A stretch of 64,000 nucleotides of DNA from assembly GCA_900542635.1 (NCBI GenBank), contig UQOJ01000003.1, positions 1-64,000 on the forward strand, read 5' to 3'. The position numbers were made by a program, and so were the translations under genes. This document shows, piece after piece, positions 1-8,358 of this stretch. Numbering within the stretch: the stretch's first letter is position 1; each line of letters opens with the position of its first letter. Source of the stretch: an uncultured Collinsella sp. Lineage in GTDB: Bacteria; Actinomycetota; Coriobacteriia; Coriobacteriales; Coriobacteriaceae. The notes beneath the pieces are model-generated. The model saw only the letters and a list, made by a program, of their open reading frames with translations, had not been told where the DNA came from and ran no database searches.

Positions 1-1
1 C

Positions 2-181
2 GGTCCGACCGGGCCGCGCGGCAAGGAGATATATTGCCAGACCGGAGGGGCCCCGTGGGCGGGAATCGCGCACTCCATAATTTGTTCACAAACGAATATG
101 TCCCTCAGTCGCGTCCCTGAGGTTATAACTGAAGCATTGGCTTCTGATATTGGCGATGACCAGCTGTTTTATGAGTATTGA
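2..181 (+). CDS. Possible 3' end of a gene entering the window
   Basis: A frame is open from the left edge to a TGA at 179-181 (about 59 codons). The tail reads VPEVITEALASDIGDD and ends in FYEY. I do not recognise a family. An internal ATG at 98 could make a 27-residue peptide, but no good ribosome binding site precedes it. If real, it is the C-terminus of a protein that starts outside the window. GC content falls sharply along it, towards the AT-richer island that follows. It could also be chance reading of non-coding DNA. Confidence 0.25.
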   Translation, partial: GPTGPRGKEIYCQTGGAPWAGIAHSIICSQTNMSLSRVPEVITEALASDIGDDQLFYEY

Positions 182-290
182 GACATCGGTCATCTCTGGA
201 GCGCTACTTTACCCCAAAGGCATCAGCTATTTGTTTCCCATCGGTAAAAGGCGGGTTTTGTTCGCCAAGCGTTCTTATATATAGATAGAT

Positions 291-345
291 ACGGGTTCGA
301 ACCCATGAAAGGGCGACAAAAAAGACAGCCAACCGAAGTTGACCG
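291..345. repeat. Left 55-bp direct repeat (T-arm-like sequence plus terminator copy)
   Basis: This matches 1578-1632 with one mismatch. It holds a tRNA T-arm-like palindrome (GGGTTCGAACCC) and a copy of the tRNA-Lys terminator hairpin with its A-run. With the right copy it brackets the TraX-like gene, as expected for duplicated attachment sites or a tandem duplication. Confidence 0.8.
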
Positions 346-349
346 CTTT

Positions 350-628
350 CTATTCTATGCTGGAGCATCCAGAGGGTGCTTCCGAACTCGTTTTCTCGCT
401 GCCATTCATGCTTTCGGAGCATCTTTCGACCTTCGCAGTCTCATGTTTTGAGGATCTGCCGTGTTTATCACTGTTATCAATGAGTGTGTGGAAGTGATCC
501 TCATACAGATTCATGCGATCCGCCAGAGAACTGAGAAGCATCTTTCTGCAGCCCTCGTTGTCTATCCTCGCATCTCTCAGGTCTTCCGGAAATTCACAAG
601 CAGTCTTAGGGTCAATTTGTTTCTGCTT
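350..628 (-). CDS. Unrecognised short frame downstream of traX, possibly a gene remnant
   Basis: The frame is open from about 628 down to a stop at 350. The only ATG is at 539-541, which would give 63 residues; the codons upstream have no obvious start. The reading is hydrophilic and protein-like (EFPEDLRDARIDNEGC, then LADRMNLYEDHFHTL). I recognise no family. It lies directly after traX on the same strand and just inside the left direct repeat. The missing start suggests a truncated or frameshifted remnant within the island. It may also be spurious. Confidence 0.3.
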   Translation of the reverse strand, partial: KQKQIDPKTACEFPEDLRDARIDNEGCRKMLLSSLADRMNLYEDHFHTLIDNSDKHGRSSKHETAKVERCSESMNGSEKTSSEAPSGCSSIE

Positions 629-650
629 TCAGAGACTTGTTTGAGAGTTT

Positions 651-1448
651 TTAAAGACAGTTCAAAACAATAAGCGAGACACCATAAAGCAGAGCAAGAT
701 GTGCCGGATAGAAAATGTAGAAGAAATATTTCAGCTTCAGCCCTCGCTTGCCATTATAAAGATTGATAAGCAACAACGAAATTATCGCGGCAGCAACATC
801 AGGATTAAAAATATTAGCTGTAGTGAACTCAAATCCGCCGCCAATTATATGGCATGACGAAAGGAGCACTGCACATACTGCAGCAAAGAACATCTTAGCT
901 TTGCTGTCGTGGAATAAATAGAATGCAGCCACAAGCAGAATGCCATACGCACCGCCATCCAGCTTAGTGTATTCAGCTGCCAGTGCTGTCAAAACAATCA
1001 GAGCAATTTCTGCAATGTGCCTCTTCCATTTTGAAAGACTTTGTATCTTTTCCAGAATAATCAAAAAGACCAAGGAAAGCAGGAGCTCATACATAACATT
1101 CTGTTGCCGAAGGTCAAATAGCTGCCCGGTTTGAACGAAATCGTATATGGGCTCCGCAATGATTGCGAAGACAAGCATATTTCGCAGGTACTTCTTTATG
1201 TCATGAGTGTGCAAAAATCCCTCAACTATCAAAAAGCAAAATAAGGGAAATGCAATTCTGCCAAGAACATGAAGCACATCCGAAGCCTCGCTTAGAATCG
1301 CCCACTGTTCGTCTGATATCTGATTGTACGATGCGTGAGTCATGATTCCATTGGTCAGGACGATCCTGCTTACATGATCGAGAACCATCGAGATGGCCGC
1401 TATTATCTTTAATGTGCTGCCGCTAATTCCGTATCTATCTGTTTTCAT
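651..1448 (-). CDS. TraX-family multispanning membrane protein
   Basis: The 265-residue protein begins MKTDRYGISGSTLKIIAA, followed by MVLDHV. This is the usual N-terminus of the TraX family, named for F-pilin N-acetylation, but widespread in gut bacteria as membrane acyltransferase-like proteins of uncertain substrate. It has about seven or eight hydrophobic segments. AAAGGAAA lies just before the ATG. Base composition is clearly AT-richer than the neighbouring purine and peptidase genes. The gene sits between duplicated tRNA-Lys 3' sequences, so recent acquisition is likely. There is no conjugation gene nearby, so a role in pilin acetylation is not supported here. Confidence 0.85.
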   Translation of the reverse strand: MKTDRYGISGSTLKIIAAISMVLDHVSRIVLTNGIMTHASYNQISDEQWAILSEASDVLHVLGRIAFPLFCFLIVEGFLHTHDIKKYLRNMLVFAIIAEPIYDFVQTGQLFDLRQQNVMYELLLSLVFLIILEKIQSLSKWKRHIAEIALIVLTALAAEYTKLDGGAYGILLVAAFYLFHDSKAKMFFAAVCAVLLSSCHIIGGGFEFTTANIFNPDVAAAIISLLLINLYNGKRGLKLKYFFYIFYPAHLALLYGVSLIVLNCL

Positions 1449-1460
1449 TTCTTTTTCCTT

Positions 1461-1485
1461 TCTTTGGGTGGGCCGTCAGGGGTTC
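1461..1485. repeat. Duplicate of tRNA-Lys 3' end
   Basis: These 25 bases are identical to 1642-1666: the T-arm half, the acceptor stem and eight bases beyond the tRNA. The copy ends where the palindrome-rich block at 1486 begins. It looks like an attachment-site copy left by insertion at the tRNA 3' end. Confidence 0.8.
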
Positions 1486-1593
1486 AGCCTGCTTCGCAGG
1501 CGGCCGCTGCGGCGCTTTCGCGCCTTGCGCGCTGCGCTGGCAAACGCTCGCGCGTTTACTCAGCTCCGCGCCCCCCGACGGGTTCGAACCCAT
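1486..1593. repeat. Tandem-palindrome element past tRNA-Lys (locus A)
   Basis: Several short GC-rich palindromes lie head to tail: GCCTGC/GCAGGC with a small loop, GGCGC/GCGCC, and AACGC/GCGTT. The block ends in the palindromic T-arm sequence GGGTTCGAACCC at about 1580-1591. Order and spacing resemble the element at 10330-10474 beside tRNA-Gly, while the stem sequences differ. It contains no gene. Confidence 0.65.
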
Positions 1594-1632
1594 GAAAGGG
1601 CGACAAAAAAGACGGCCAACCGAAGTTGACCG
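1578..1632. repeat. Right 55-bp direct repeat
   Basis: Partner of 291-345 with one mismatch. This is probably the original copy, because it contains the functional terminator immediately downstream of tRNA-Lys. Confidence 0.8.
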
Positions 1633-1634
1633 TC
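1604..1634 (-). terminator. Terminator of tRNA-Lys
   Basis: On the minus strand a 10-bp stem (GACGGTCAAC with GTTGGCCGTC) capped by a TTCG tetraloop is followed by six T. It lies 15 bases past the tRNA 3' end. A second copy is at about 315-344. Confidence 0.85.
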
Positions 1635-1649
1635 TCAACAATCTTTGGG

Positions 1650-1722
1650 TGGGCCGTCAGGGGTTCGAACCCTGGACCTTGGGATTAAAAGTCCCCTGCT
1701 CTGCCAGCTGAGCTAACGGCCC
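1650..1722 (-). tRNA. tRNA-Lys (TTT)
   Basis: The minus strand folds into a full cloverleaf. The acceptor is GGGCCGT/ACGGCCC, the anticodon loop CTTTTAA gives anticodon TTT, and the T-loop is TTCGAAC. The discriminator is A and CCA is not encoded. The 3' end is the anchor of the repeats and island on its downstream side. Confidence 0.95.
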
Positions 1723-1750
1723 GCGGGTGGCATTGTACCACGGTCTGGGA

Positions 1751-3031
1751 CTATTCCCAACTCCATTGGCCGTTCTGGAAAATCACAACTTCACGTCCAT
1801 CAGGCGTAATGCCCGTAATATCGATGTCGTCCGTGCCGATCATAAAATCGACGTGCGTGCTCGAGACGTTAACACCATGCTCCAGGAGCTCCTCCTTGGA
1901 CATGTCATACCCACCCTCGATGCATTCGGGGAAACCGACACCTAGCGCGAGATGGCAGCTAGCGTTCTCGTCATAGAGCGTATCGTAGAACAGAACACCA
2001 CTTTCGCGGATCGGCGTGTTCTTGGAAATGAGCGCGACCTCTCCCAGGTGAGCAGCGCCCTCGTCAGTATCGATGATACTTGCGAGCGTTGCCTTGCCCA
2101 CGCGGGCGTCGTAGTCCACCACGCGGCCGCCCTCGAATTTAATCCAAAAATCGTCGACCTTATTGCCGTGGTGGATGAGCGGCATGGCCGAGTACACGAT
2201 ACCGTCGGCGCGCATGCGATCGGGCGAAGTGAAGACTTCCTCGGTGGGAATGTTGGGGAAGAAGGGGTGCCCATCGGGCGTCTTGCCCTTGCCGCCGGCC
2301 CACTCGTGACCCTTCGTCATGCCAATCGTCAGATCGGTTCCATTTGCCGCGGTGTAATGCAGGCAGTCGAAACGATTGTCGTTCAGGAAACGCAGGTTCT
2401 TTTCGAATGCGGCGTCATGGAGTTCCCAGTCGCTCTCTGGGTCCTGGCCATCGGCGCGCGCGGTGTGCAGAATCGCATTCCACAGCTTATAGATTGCAAC
2501 CTCATCGGCGTCTCCCGGGAACACCTCGTGCGCCCAAGCCACGACCGGAGCGCCGGCGATGCACCACGGATTGATGTTGTAATCCAGTCCACGGCGGAAA
2601 ACTTTGCACTGCGTATTCCTCGCCTTTGATGCCGCGGCCGGCTTGGCTGGATCGATGCCTTTGAGGGCCGCAGGATCCGCACCCTCGATAAAGACAAAGC
2701 AGGCACCATCCTGGGCCAAGGAATCCAGCTGCATGCGCTTCCACTCGGGTGTCTGCTCAAAATAGCTTTTCTCGACATGCTCGTACGTGAGCCTCGTCAC
2801 GGCATCATCGGCCCAAATGACCGTCACGTGGCCGGCGCCGGCAGCATAGGCCTCCGCGACCACCACGCGCGCAAACGGCGCGCACTCGACCGGAGACTGA
2901 ACGACGACCTCCTGGCCGGGCTTGACGTTTACGCCCTTGCGGACGACCAGGCGCGCGTAGTTTTTAATCTTGGGCTCCAGGGCCTTCATGCCCTCCAGAG
3001 CCTCTTCGACCGTCAGGGCAGCTCGAATCAT
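1751..3031 (-). CDS. M29-family metallo-aminopeptidase (PepS/AmpS type)
   Basis: About 426 residues, the family's normal length. M29 enzymes are cytoplasmic dimeric metallo-aminopeptidases that remove N-terminal residues from peptides. Family features are the N-terminal alpha/beta half (VKPGQEVVVQSP) and the C-terminal metal-binding half, with RESGVLFYDTLYDENASCH, HLALG, and the terminal STHVDFMIGTDDIDITG block. An ATG 12 bases upstream (3043) is possible, but a GGAG at the right distance precedes the ATG at 3031, so I chose that start. It is transcribed alone: a terminator sits just upstream at 3060-3090 and tRNA-Lys follows. Confidence 0.9.
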   Translation of the reverse strand: MIRAALTVEEALEGMKALEPKIKNYARLVVRKGVNVKPGQEVVVQSPVECAPFARVVVAEAYAAGAGHVTVIWADDAVTRLTYEHVEKSYFEQTPEWKRMQLDSLAQDGACFVFIEGADPAALKGIDPAKPAAASKARNTQCKVFRRGLDYNINPWCIAGAPVVAWAHEVFPGDADEVAIYKLWNAILHTARADGQDPESDWELHDAAFEKNLRFLNDNRFDCLHYTAANGTDLTIGMTKGHEWAGGKGKTPDGHPFFPNIPTEEVFTSPDRMRADGIVYSAMPLIHHGNKVDDFWIKFEGGRVVDYDARVGKATLASIIDTDEGAAHLGEVALISKNTPIRESGVLFYDTLYDENASCHLALGVGFPECIEGGYDMSKEELLEHGVNVSSTHVDFMIGTDDIDITGITPDGREVVIFQNGQWSWE

Positions 3032-3059
3032 GTGCCACTCCATCTATCTATAGAACAGT

Positions 3060-3090
3060 AAAAAGGCGCGCCGCAAAAACGACGCGCCTT
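3060..3090 (-). terminator. Terminator after the 3121-3696 gene
   Basis: On the minus strand an 8-bp stem (AAGGCGCG/CGCGCCTT) is followed by a short T-run. It separates the purC unit from the aminopeptidase gene. Confidence 0.7.
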
Positions 3091-3120
3091 ATATCTTAGC
3101 GATATGTATGGATACAAACG

Positions 3121-3696
3121 CTACTTCTTCTTGGAGTCCTTCTTGTCCTCCTCGGCAGCCGAGCGTTCGATAAGAGCGTTGAGCTTGTTCTCGGACATGC
3201 CCTCGGCCTGCGTGCGGTACATGTTGCGCAGGGGACGAATACGAACGAAGTCGTAGATAAAATCACCCAGAATGATGACATAGGACAAAACGATGCCGAC
3301 CATCTGGACGGGACTGGACACCGTGCCGCCGGGAGCGAAGTAGAGCGAAGCCCAAATTGCCACGACGAGTACCATGCCGATGGCGAGCACGGCCCACCAG
3401 ATACGACGGCGCTTGGTGTAGTCCTCGTCCTGCTTGAGGAGAATATTCGACACCGTGTAGATACGATCCTCGCGAGCACGCTGTTTGGCCTTGCGGGCGC
3501 GCTTCTCCTCCTTGGAAAGGCCTTCCAGGTTTTCACCCTTCTCGAGCTCTTTGCGGCGAGCTTTAGACGAAGCCGGCACGACGCGAACGGAGCTCGCTGC
3601 CTGGCGGGCGGGTTTAGCAGATGCGGCGGACTTGCGCGCAACCCCGGTAACCTCGTGGGATTGCGTGCGCTTGTTCGTGGCGCTACGGGTACTCAC
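3121..3696 (-). CDS. Hypothetical protein with two membrane segments
   Basis: 191 residues. Residues 1-90 are basic and Ala/Arg/Lys/Ser-rich, with a probable coiled coil (KELEKGENLEGLSKEEKRA). Two hydrophobic segments follow at about 100-120 and 130-150, then a charged tail ending KKDSKKK. It starts with GTG directly after the purC stop, so the two are probably co-transcribed and translationally coupled. The layout resembles small actinobacterial membrane proteins with cytoplasmic basic tails. I recognise no domain and infer no function. Confidence 0.75.
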   Translation of the reverse strand: MSTRSATNKRTQSHEVTGVARKSAASAKPARQAASSVRVVPASSKARRKELEKGENLEGLSKEEKRARKAKQRAREDRIYTVSNILLKQDEDYTKRRRIWWAVLAIGMVLVVAIWASLYFAPGGTVSSPVQMVGIVLSYVIILGDFIYDFVRIRPLRNMYRTQAEGMSENKLNALIERSAAEEDKKDSKKK

Positions 3697-4584
3697 TTAT
3701 GCGTTCTCCTTCATGCTTGTGAACTGGGAGCCCGTGATGATCTGGAAGGCCTCGCGATAGCGCTCGGACGTGCCATCGATGACCTCGGCGGGCAGGTGCG
3801 GGGTCTCCCCCGTCATATCCCAGTTGGCCTTGAGCCAATTGCGGACGAATTGCTTGTCGTAGCTGGGCTGAATCTTGCCCTCCTCGTAGCTGGCGGCAGG
3901 CCAGAAACGGCTGGAGTCGGGCGTGAGGCACTCGTCGATCAGCGTGACCTTGCCATCGATGACACCGAACTCGAACTTGGTGTCGGCGATGATGATGCCA
4001 CGGGTCGCTGCATACTCGGCAGCAGCCTTGTAAATCTTGAGGGACAGGTCGCGAATCTGCGCGGCGATGTCCTCACCCACGATCTCGCAGCAACGCTCGA
4101 ACGAAATGTTCTCGTCGTGGTCGCCGATCTCGGCCTTCGTGGACGGCGTGAACAGCGGCTCGGGAAGCTTGGAGGCCTCGGTCAGACCCTCGGGCAGCTG
4201 AATGCCGCAGACGGTGCCGTTCTCGTCATAGGTCTTCTTGCCCGAACCGGTCAGATAGCCGCGGACGATGCATTCGATAGGAATCGTCTGGGCCTTCTTG
4301 ACCAGCATGGCGCGGCCTGCGAGGTAGTCACGATACTCGGCAAACTCCTCGGGGAAATCCGCCGGGTCGATGGAAACGAGATGGTTGGGGACGATGTCGG
4401 CAAACTTATCGAACCAGAATGCCGAGATGCGATTGAGCACCTCTCCCTTAAACGGAATCTCGTCGGGAAGAATGAAGTCGAACGCAGAAATGCGGTCGGT
4501 GGCGACCATCAGCAGGTTTTCACCGGCATCGTAAATATCACGAACCTTGCCACGGGAATCCGGACGACGCTCCATCGTTGTCAC
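3697..4584 (-). CDS. purC: Phosphoribosylaminoimidazole-succinocarboxamide synthase
   Basis: The 295-residue SAICAR synthetase makes SAICAR from CAIR, aspartate and ATP in de novo purine synthesis. Signature stretches are RGKVRDIYDAG near the N-terminus, DRISAFDFILPDEIPFKG, VRGYLTGSGKKTY and the catalytic DTKFEFG...LIDECLTPDSSRFWP. AAGGAG overlaps an upstream GTG (4593) and is well spaced from the GTG at 4584, so I take 4584 as the start. Its closest neighbour is the hypothetical membrane protein. purB, purA and purD lie elsewhere in the window, so the pathway is not one operon here. Confidence 0.95.
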   Translation of the reverse strand: MTTMERRPDSRGKVRDIYDAGENLLMVATDRISAFDFILPDEIPFKGEVLNRISAFWFDKFADIVPNHLVSIDPADFPEEFAEYRDYLAGRAMLVKKAQTIPIECIVRGYLTGSGKKTYDENGTVCGIQLPEGLTEASKLPEPLFTPSTKAEIGDHDENISFERCCEIVGEDIAAQIRDLSLKIYKAAAEYAATRGIIIADTKFEFGVIDGKVTLIDECLTPDSSRFWPAASYEEGKIQPSYDKQFVRNWLKANWDMTGETPHLPAEVIDGTSERYREAFQIITGSQFTSMKENA

Positions 4585-4615
4585 GTGAGTCACTCCTTAC
4601 CTAAATACGACAGAA

Positions 4616-4635
4616 ATGCGGGTTCTTTCCCGCAT
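4616..4635 (-). terminator. Hairpin after the sensor kinase gene
   Basis: A 7-bp stem (ATGCGGG/CCCGCAT) with a 6-base loop lies between the kinase stop and purC. There is no strong T-run, so termination is only likely. Confidence 0.4.
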
Positions 4636-4693
4636 GGTTTCGCAAACTCGGAGCGGCAGGGACGCGGCCCCTCCTTCACCGAATAGCGAAAAG

Positions 4694-6259
4694 CTAGTGC
4701 TCCATTGTAGTAGATGCCGCGTCTGCCGTGTGCTCGCGGGGCAGATGAATTGTAAAAGTCGTACCCTTTCCAAGCTCCGACTCCACGGATATGTAGCCAT
4801 GGTGACGCTCGACGATCTGCTTGGTCACGGCGAGGCCAACGCCCAGGCCGCCAGCTTCGCGGGCGCGGCTGGCATCGGCGCGCCAAAACCGCCCGAAGAT
4901 GCGCGACAGATCGTCCTTGGCAATACCGATGCCGGTATCAGAAACGGCAATGCTGACGTGCTTGCGGTCACTGAGCACCGACACCACGACCCAACCGCCC
5001 TCGGGGGTGTAGCGCATGGCGTTGCTCATGAGGTTGATAACACATTGCGTGATCATGTCGGGATCGGCCTCGACGACATCGTCGTGACCCTGGGTCTCAT
5101 CCGCAAAACGCAGGCGCAGATCGCGGTCGACAAACAGGCGCTCCTGGGCATTGACGATGGAACGCACGAAAGGAACCATGTCCACCGGCTCAAGGTTGAG
5201 TGGAGCCGTGCTGTTTTCCATGCGCGACAGGTCGAGCATCTGCTGCACCAGACGAGCCAGGCGACGCGTCTCGGAAGCGACCGTCTCCAGGTGCTCGTCG
5301 TCGGTGGGGTACACGCCATCCTGCATGGCCTCGACCGTTGCGAGCATGGCCATAAGCGGCGTGCGAAGCTCGTGTGCAACGTCTGAGGTCAGGCGCTTCT
5401 CGTGTTTCATATCCTTCTCGAGCGAAGTGGCCATCTCATCGAAGGTCTCACCCAGCTGATCGATCTCGTCATCACCGCGCAGTCCCGTGCGAGCCGACAG
5501 GTCGCCGTCACGGATTTGCTTTGCGGTACTGGTGATGCGATGAATCGGCTTGGTGAGCATGCGCGACACGAGCGATCCGATAACGACCGAAATGCAGATT
5601 GCAACAACCGCGGCGAGGGCCATGGCGTTAAAGGTCTTCTCCCTAAACGCAGAGTCCGCCTTGGTGAGCAGCGCGTCGGAGCCGATGGCCCACAGCTTTA
5701 CCTGTCCGACATGCTCGCCGGAAGACGTTACAATCTCGACGTTAGCAACGCTATCGGAGTCGGTTGGAGCAGACGAGACCGGGCTATGCGATGCCCTCTT
5801 GCCGCTCGTGTCGTCGGTCGTAGCCTGGTTTTCGCGTACATCGGCGGTGGCGCTTGCCGAGGGCCAGGAATCGTCATAAACGATCATGCCCTTTTTATTG
5901 ACGACCTGCATACCCAGATCGTCGGAAACCAAACTCGACGTTGCGACCGTGCGCAGTTCTCCCGCGGTCCAAGAGCCGTTTTCCTCATATGAGGTTGCCA
6001 ACTTCTCGGCAGCGGAATTTGCGATTTCGACGATATTGGAGCGTGTGTAATCCGAAAAGACCGTGCCCCACACAACAGAGACAACGCCCACCAGCACCAA
6101 TACCGTCATGAGCGATGTCAGAGCAAAAGCAAGTGCCATGCGCGAGGGATAGCTCATCGTTGGCCGTGAATCGGAACGAGGCGTGTTCCAACTAGCCTTG
6201 GAACCCGCCTCGCTCTCCTGCTTGTGCTTTTGTCCGATTTCAAAGCGCGCAGGTGTCAT
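4694..6259 (-). CDS. Sensor histidine kinase of an OmpR-type two-component system
   Basis: 521 residues. A cytoplasmic N-terminus leads to membrane segment 1 (about 41-66), an extracytoplasmic region of about 140 residues, membrane segment 2 (about 211-232) and a HAMP linker. The dimerisation helix carries the phospho-acceptor His296 in SDVAHELRTPL. The ATPase domain has the N box NLMSNAMRYTPEGG, the G1 box SDTGIGI, the F box FGRFWRAD and the G2 box GLGVGLAV. The gene starts 11 bases after its response regulator, so they form one operon. The middle of the sensor domain (about 135-170) is rich in Ser/Thr/Asp and looks disordered. The signal sensed cannot be told from sequence. Confidence 0.92.
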   Translation of the reverse strand: MTPARFEIGQKHKQESEAGSKASWNTPRSDSRPTMSYPSRMALAFALTSLMTVLVLVGVVSVVWGTVFSDYTRSNIVEIANSAAEKLATSYEENGSWTAGELRTVATSSLVSDDLGMQVVNKKGMIVYDDSWPSASATADVRENQATTDDTSGKRASHSPVSSAPTDSDSVANVEIVTSSGEHVGQVKLWAIGSDALLTKADSAFREKTFNAMALAAVVAICISVVIGSLVSRMLTKPIHRITSTAKQIRDGDLSARTGLRGDDEIDQLGETFDEMATSLEKDMKHEKRLTSDVAHELRTPLMAMLATVEAMQDGVYPTDDEHLETVASETRRLARLVQQMLDLSRMENSTAPLNLEPVDMVPFVRSIVNAQERLFVDRDLRLRFADETQGHDDVVEADPDMITQCVINLMSNAMRYTPEGGWVVVSVLSDRKHVSIAVSDTGIGIAKDDLSRIFGRFWRADASRAREAGGLGVGLAVTKQIVERHHGYISVESELGKGTTFTIHLPREHTADAASTTMEH

Positions 6260-6270
6260 ATGTGATTTCC

Positions 6271-6993
6271 CTATTTCTCGTCCGACTTATCGGTCTTGGC
6301 CGGAGCCTCGAAGCGATAGCCGACACCATGGACGGTGTAGAGCCACTTGGGCTTCTTGGGATCATCGCCCAGCTTGGCGCGAAGATTCTTCACGTGGCTA
6401 TCGATGGTGCGCTCATAGCCCTCAAAGTCATACCCGAGCACTTTCTCGACCAGCTCCATGCGGTTATACACACGGCCGGGATGGCGGGCAAGCGTGGTGA
6501 GCAGCTTGAACTCGGAAGCCGTCAGATCGACTTCCTTGCCCTCGACCAAGATCTTGTGGCCCGAGATATCGATGACCAGATCGCCGAAGTCGAGCACCTC
6601 GACGGCGGGCTCGTCGGCCTGATGGGCACGGCGGAACAGAGCGCGAACGCGGGCGACGAGCTCGCGCGGCGAGAACGGCTTAATCAGATAGTCGTCGGCG
6701 CCGAGCTCAAGACCGATAATACGGTCCTCGATCTCGCCCTTAGCCGTCAGCATGATGATGGGGACATCCGAGGTATCGCGAATGGTGCGGCAAACGCGCT
6801 CGCCGGGAATCTTGGGGAGCATAAGGTCGAGCACGACCAGGTCGAACTGATGCTTCTCGAACTCCTCGATCGCGGACTGGCCGTCGCCGACGCCCACAAC
6901 CCAGTAGCCTTCGCGCTCGAGATAGGCAGCGACGGCGTCACGGATTGCCTTCTCATCCTCGACCAGCAGAATCTTTTTTGCATCTGAAGCCAT
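6271..6993 (-). CDS. OmpR/PhoB-family response regulator
   Basis: 240 residues. The receiver domain has acidic residues VEDE near 11-14, phospho-acceptor Asp56 in VVLDLMLP, a conserved Thr (MLTAKG) and Lys (LIKPFSPREL). The DNA-binding winged helix follows (LTASEFKLLTTLARHPGRVYNR ... RTIDSHVKNLRAKLG ... YTVHGVGYRF). The ATG at 6993 is preferred over one at 7014 because a purine-rich GGGGGG lies just upstream of it. It is the first gene of the pair, with the kinase immediately downstream. Targets are unknown; the Tat lipoprotein upstream is one candidate. Confidence 0.93.
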   Translation of the reverse strand: MASDAKKILLVEDEKAIRDAVAAYLEREGYWVVGVGDGQSAIEEFEKHQFDLVVLDLMLPKIPGERVCRTIRDTSDVPIIMLTAKGEIEDRIIGLELGADDYLIKPFSPRELVARVRALFRRAHQADEPAVEVLDFGDLVIDISGHKILVEGKEVDLTASEFKLLTTLARHPGRVYNRMELVEKVLGYDFEGYERTIDSHVKNLRAKLGDDPKKPKWLYTVHGVGYRFEAPAKTDKSDEK

Positions 6994-7048
6994 AACACGG
7001 CCCCCCTGTCTCAATTAGCTAAGAACAAGCCCATTTTAACGCACCTGA

Positions 7049-7087
7049 GCCCGCCGGATGCCGCTATGACGCGGCAGCTCGGCGGGC
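7049..7087 (-). terminator. Nested hairpin after the lipoprotein gene
   Basis: The outer stem GCCCGCCG/CGGCGGGC encloses an inner TGCCGC/GCGGCA stem. It sits between the lipoprotein stop and the regulator start. There is no clear T-run. Confidence 0.4.
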
Positions 7088-7146
7088 GGTACTCACAATT
7101 ACAACGCGCTTATTCCCCTGTTGGCGCCTTTTTAACCCCTCTAAGC

Positions 7147-8358
7147 TTAAAGAGAGAATAGGCGTGCAGTGACCGTCTCTGGTATACCCTGGCTGTTGCG
7201 CACCGTGGCGTACGTAAGGAATGAGTCCGATTTTCCCGCCGTAGCTGGATAATCGCCATACTCCAAAGCGCGGTCGGGCGACAGCAGTGAGCCATAGGTC
7301 TTGGCAGAGGTGTCGATCAGGAAATGCGACGCCTGTACCTTAACAAGGTATTTATTCTTCTTGCCAGCCGCACATGCGAGCGGCTCGCGTGACAGAAAGA
7401 GGTACGGCCCTCCCTCATTACCGATATACGTGCCCATGTTGCCCAGGCTGCCCACACCGCTATAGGTCGCCTCGATAGAAAACACGAAGGTATCGCCCAT
7501 ATATACGGCCTCGAAAGGCGAGACTGACGAGGGAAGGACCAGCTGGGCACGCTTGGTGTTGTTGCCGTCGGTCAGATCGATTGCCGTTATGCCGTAGTAG
7601 ACGCCCTCGTCGTTGCGGACACGAGGCGAGATGGTCAAAATGCCGTCGCTCGCGCGCGGGGCCGATGCAAAGCGGCCCGTCGATTTCCAAATTACCTCGG
7701 CCTTGGATTCATCAAGCGAGCGACGATAGCAAAACGAATCACTACTCGTTTTATTGCCGCCTGCCGAAGGCATTTTATACCAGATAACCGATGACCCGAA
7801 CGCCGTAAACAGTGGCGGATCATAGTCCTTGCCACCTCGATCGAGCTCAGCCACATCGCCAGAGAGCGAAGCGCCCGACAGATTTTGAGCGTAGAGCTTC
7901 CACGATGAATTGGCAAAGTTCATCTCAACCCACGCGAATACGCCGTCGCCGGCACGGACATCGTAGAATGCATATCCCGTGCCCTCGACAGGATCTTCGA
8001 TTAATGTGGTAAGCGAGCCATCGCCCAGGTTGAGCACACCGAGTGTGTTGGCGTGCAGTGCCGATGCGGGCGCCATCATCGCCGCGGCGTAATCGCCGTC
8101 GCAGTAGTACAGCAGCGTACCCAGCGGCAGCGTCCACGACGCCGCCGGCTCAAGATCGATGTCGACTGCCTCGTACTCATCCGTAATCGAGATGATTTTG
8201 GAATCGTCCTTGATAACCTGCGGCTCGCCGGCGGCATCATCGCTGGTGCCCGTTTTTTTCGAGCATCCGGCAAGCACCGTGGCAGCGCCCGCGGCAGCCC
8301 CACCGAGTACAAAGCCGCGACGCGATATTCCGTTCTTGATGTGATCGGCGATACCCAT
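7147..8358 (-). CDS. Tat-exported lipoprotein with predicted beta-propeller-like fold
   Basis: 403 residues. The N-terminus has a twin-arginine signal (SRRGFVLGG) followed by an Ala-rich stretch and a lipobox LAGC, so it is probably exported folded and anchored by lipidated Cys31. The mature part begins with a Ser/Asp-rich linker and continues as a series of short beta-rich blocks with recurring aromatic and Gly residues (for example AFYDVRAGDGVFAWVEMNF, GSSVIWYKMPSAGG). This resembles a beta-propeller, which is inference only. The start overlaps the stop of the TSCPD gene by one base (TAATG), so the two are co-translated. No enzyme motif is recognised. Confidence 0.8.
   Translation of the reverse strand: MGIADHIKNGISRRGFVLGGAAAGAATVLAGCSKKTGTSDDAAGEPQVIKDDSKIISITDEYEAVDIDLEPAASWTLPLGTLLYYCDGDYAAAMMAPASALHANTLGVLNLGDGSLTTLIEDPVEGTGYAFYDVRAGDGVFAWVEMNFANSSWKLYAQNLSGASLSGDVAELDRGGKDYDPPLFTAFGSSVIWYKMPSAGGNKTSSDSFCYRRSLDESKAEVIWKSTGRFASAPRASDGILTISPRVRNDEGVYYGITAIDLTDGNNTKRAQLVLPSSVSPFEAVYMGDTFVFSIEATYSGVGSLGNMGTYIGNEGGPYLFLSREPLACAAGKKNKYLVKVQASHFLIDTSAKTYGSLLSPDRALEYGDYPATAGKSDSFLTYATVRNSQGIPETVTARLFSL

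Larger units (their letters stand above)
291..1641. mobile_element. Small tRNA-Lys-associated island carrying traX
   Basis: The segment is bounded by the 55-bp direct repeats 291-345 and 1578-1632. It also contains a second copy (1461-1485) of the last 25 bases of the tRNA-Lys locus, identical to 1642-1666. Content is the TraX-like gene and a short remnant frame. No integrase or transposase is visible, so it is either a decayed integrative element or a cassette moved in trans. Boundaries are inferred from the repeats only. Confidence 0.55.

Noticed and set aside
204..422. 72-codon minus-strand frame across the left repeat
   Set aside because: It reads straight through the duplicated terminator and T-arm sequence, so it is unlikely to be a gene; its last 20 codons look protein-like but are too few to call.
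1393..1629. 78-codon plus-strand frame in the palindrome block
   Set aside because: Composed of the GC-rich palindromes and repeat; Arg/Ala-rich reading with no start signal.
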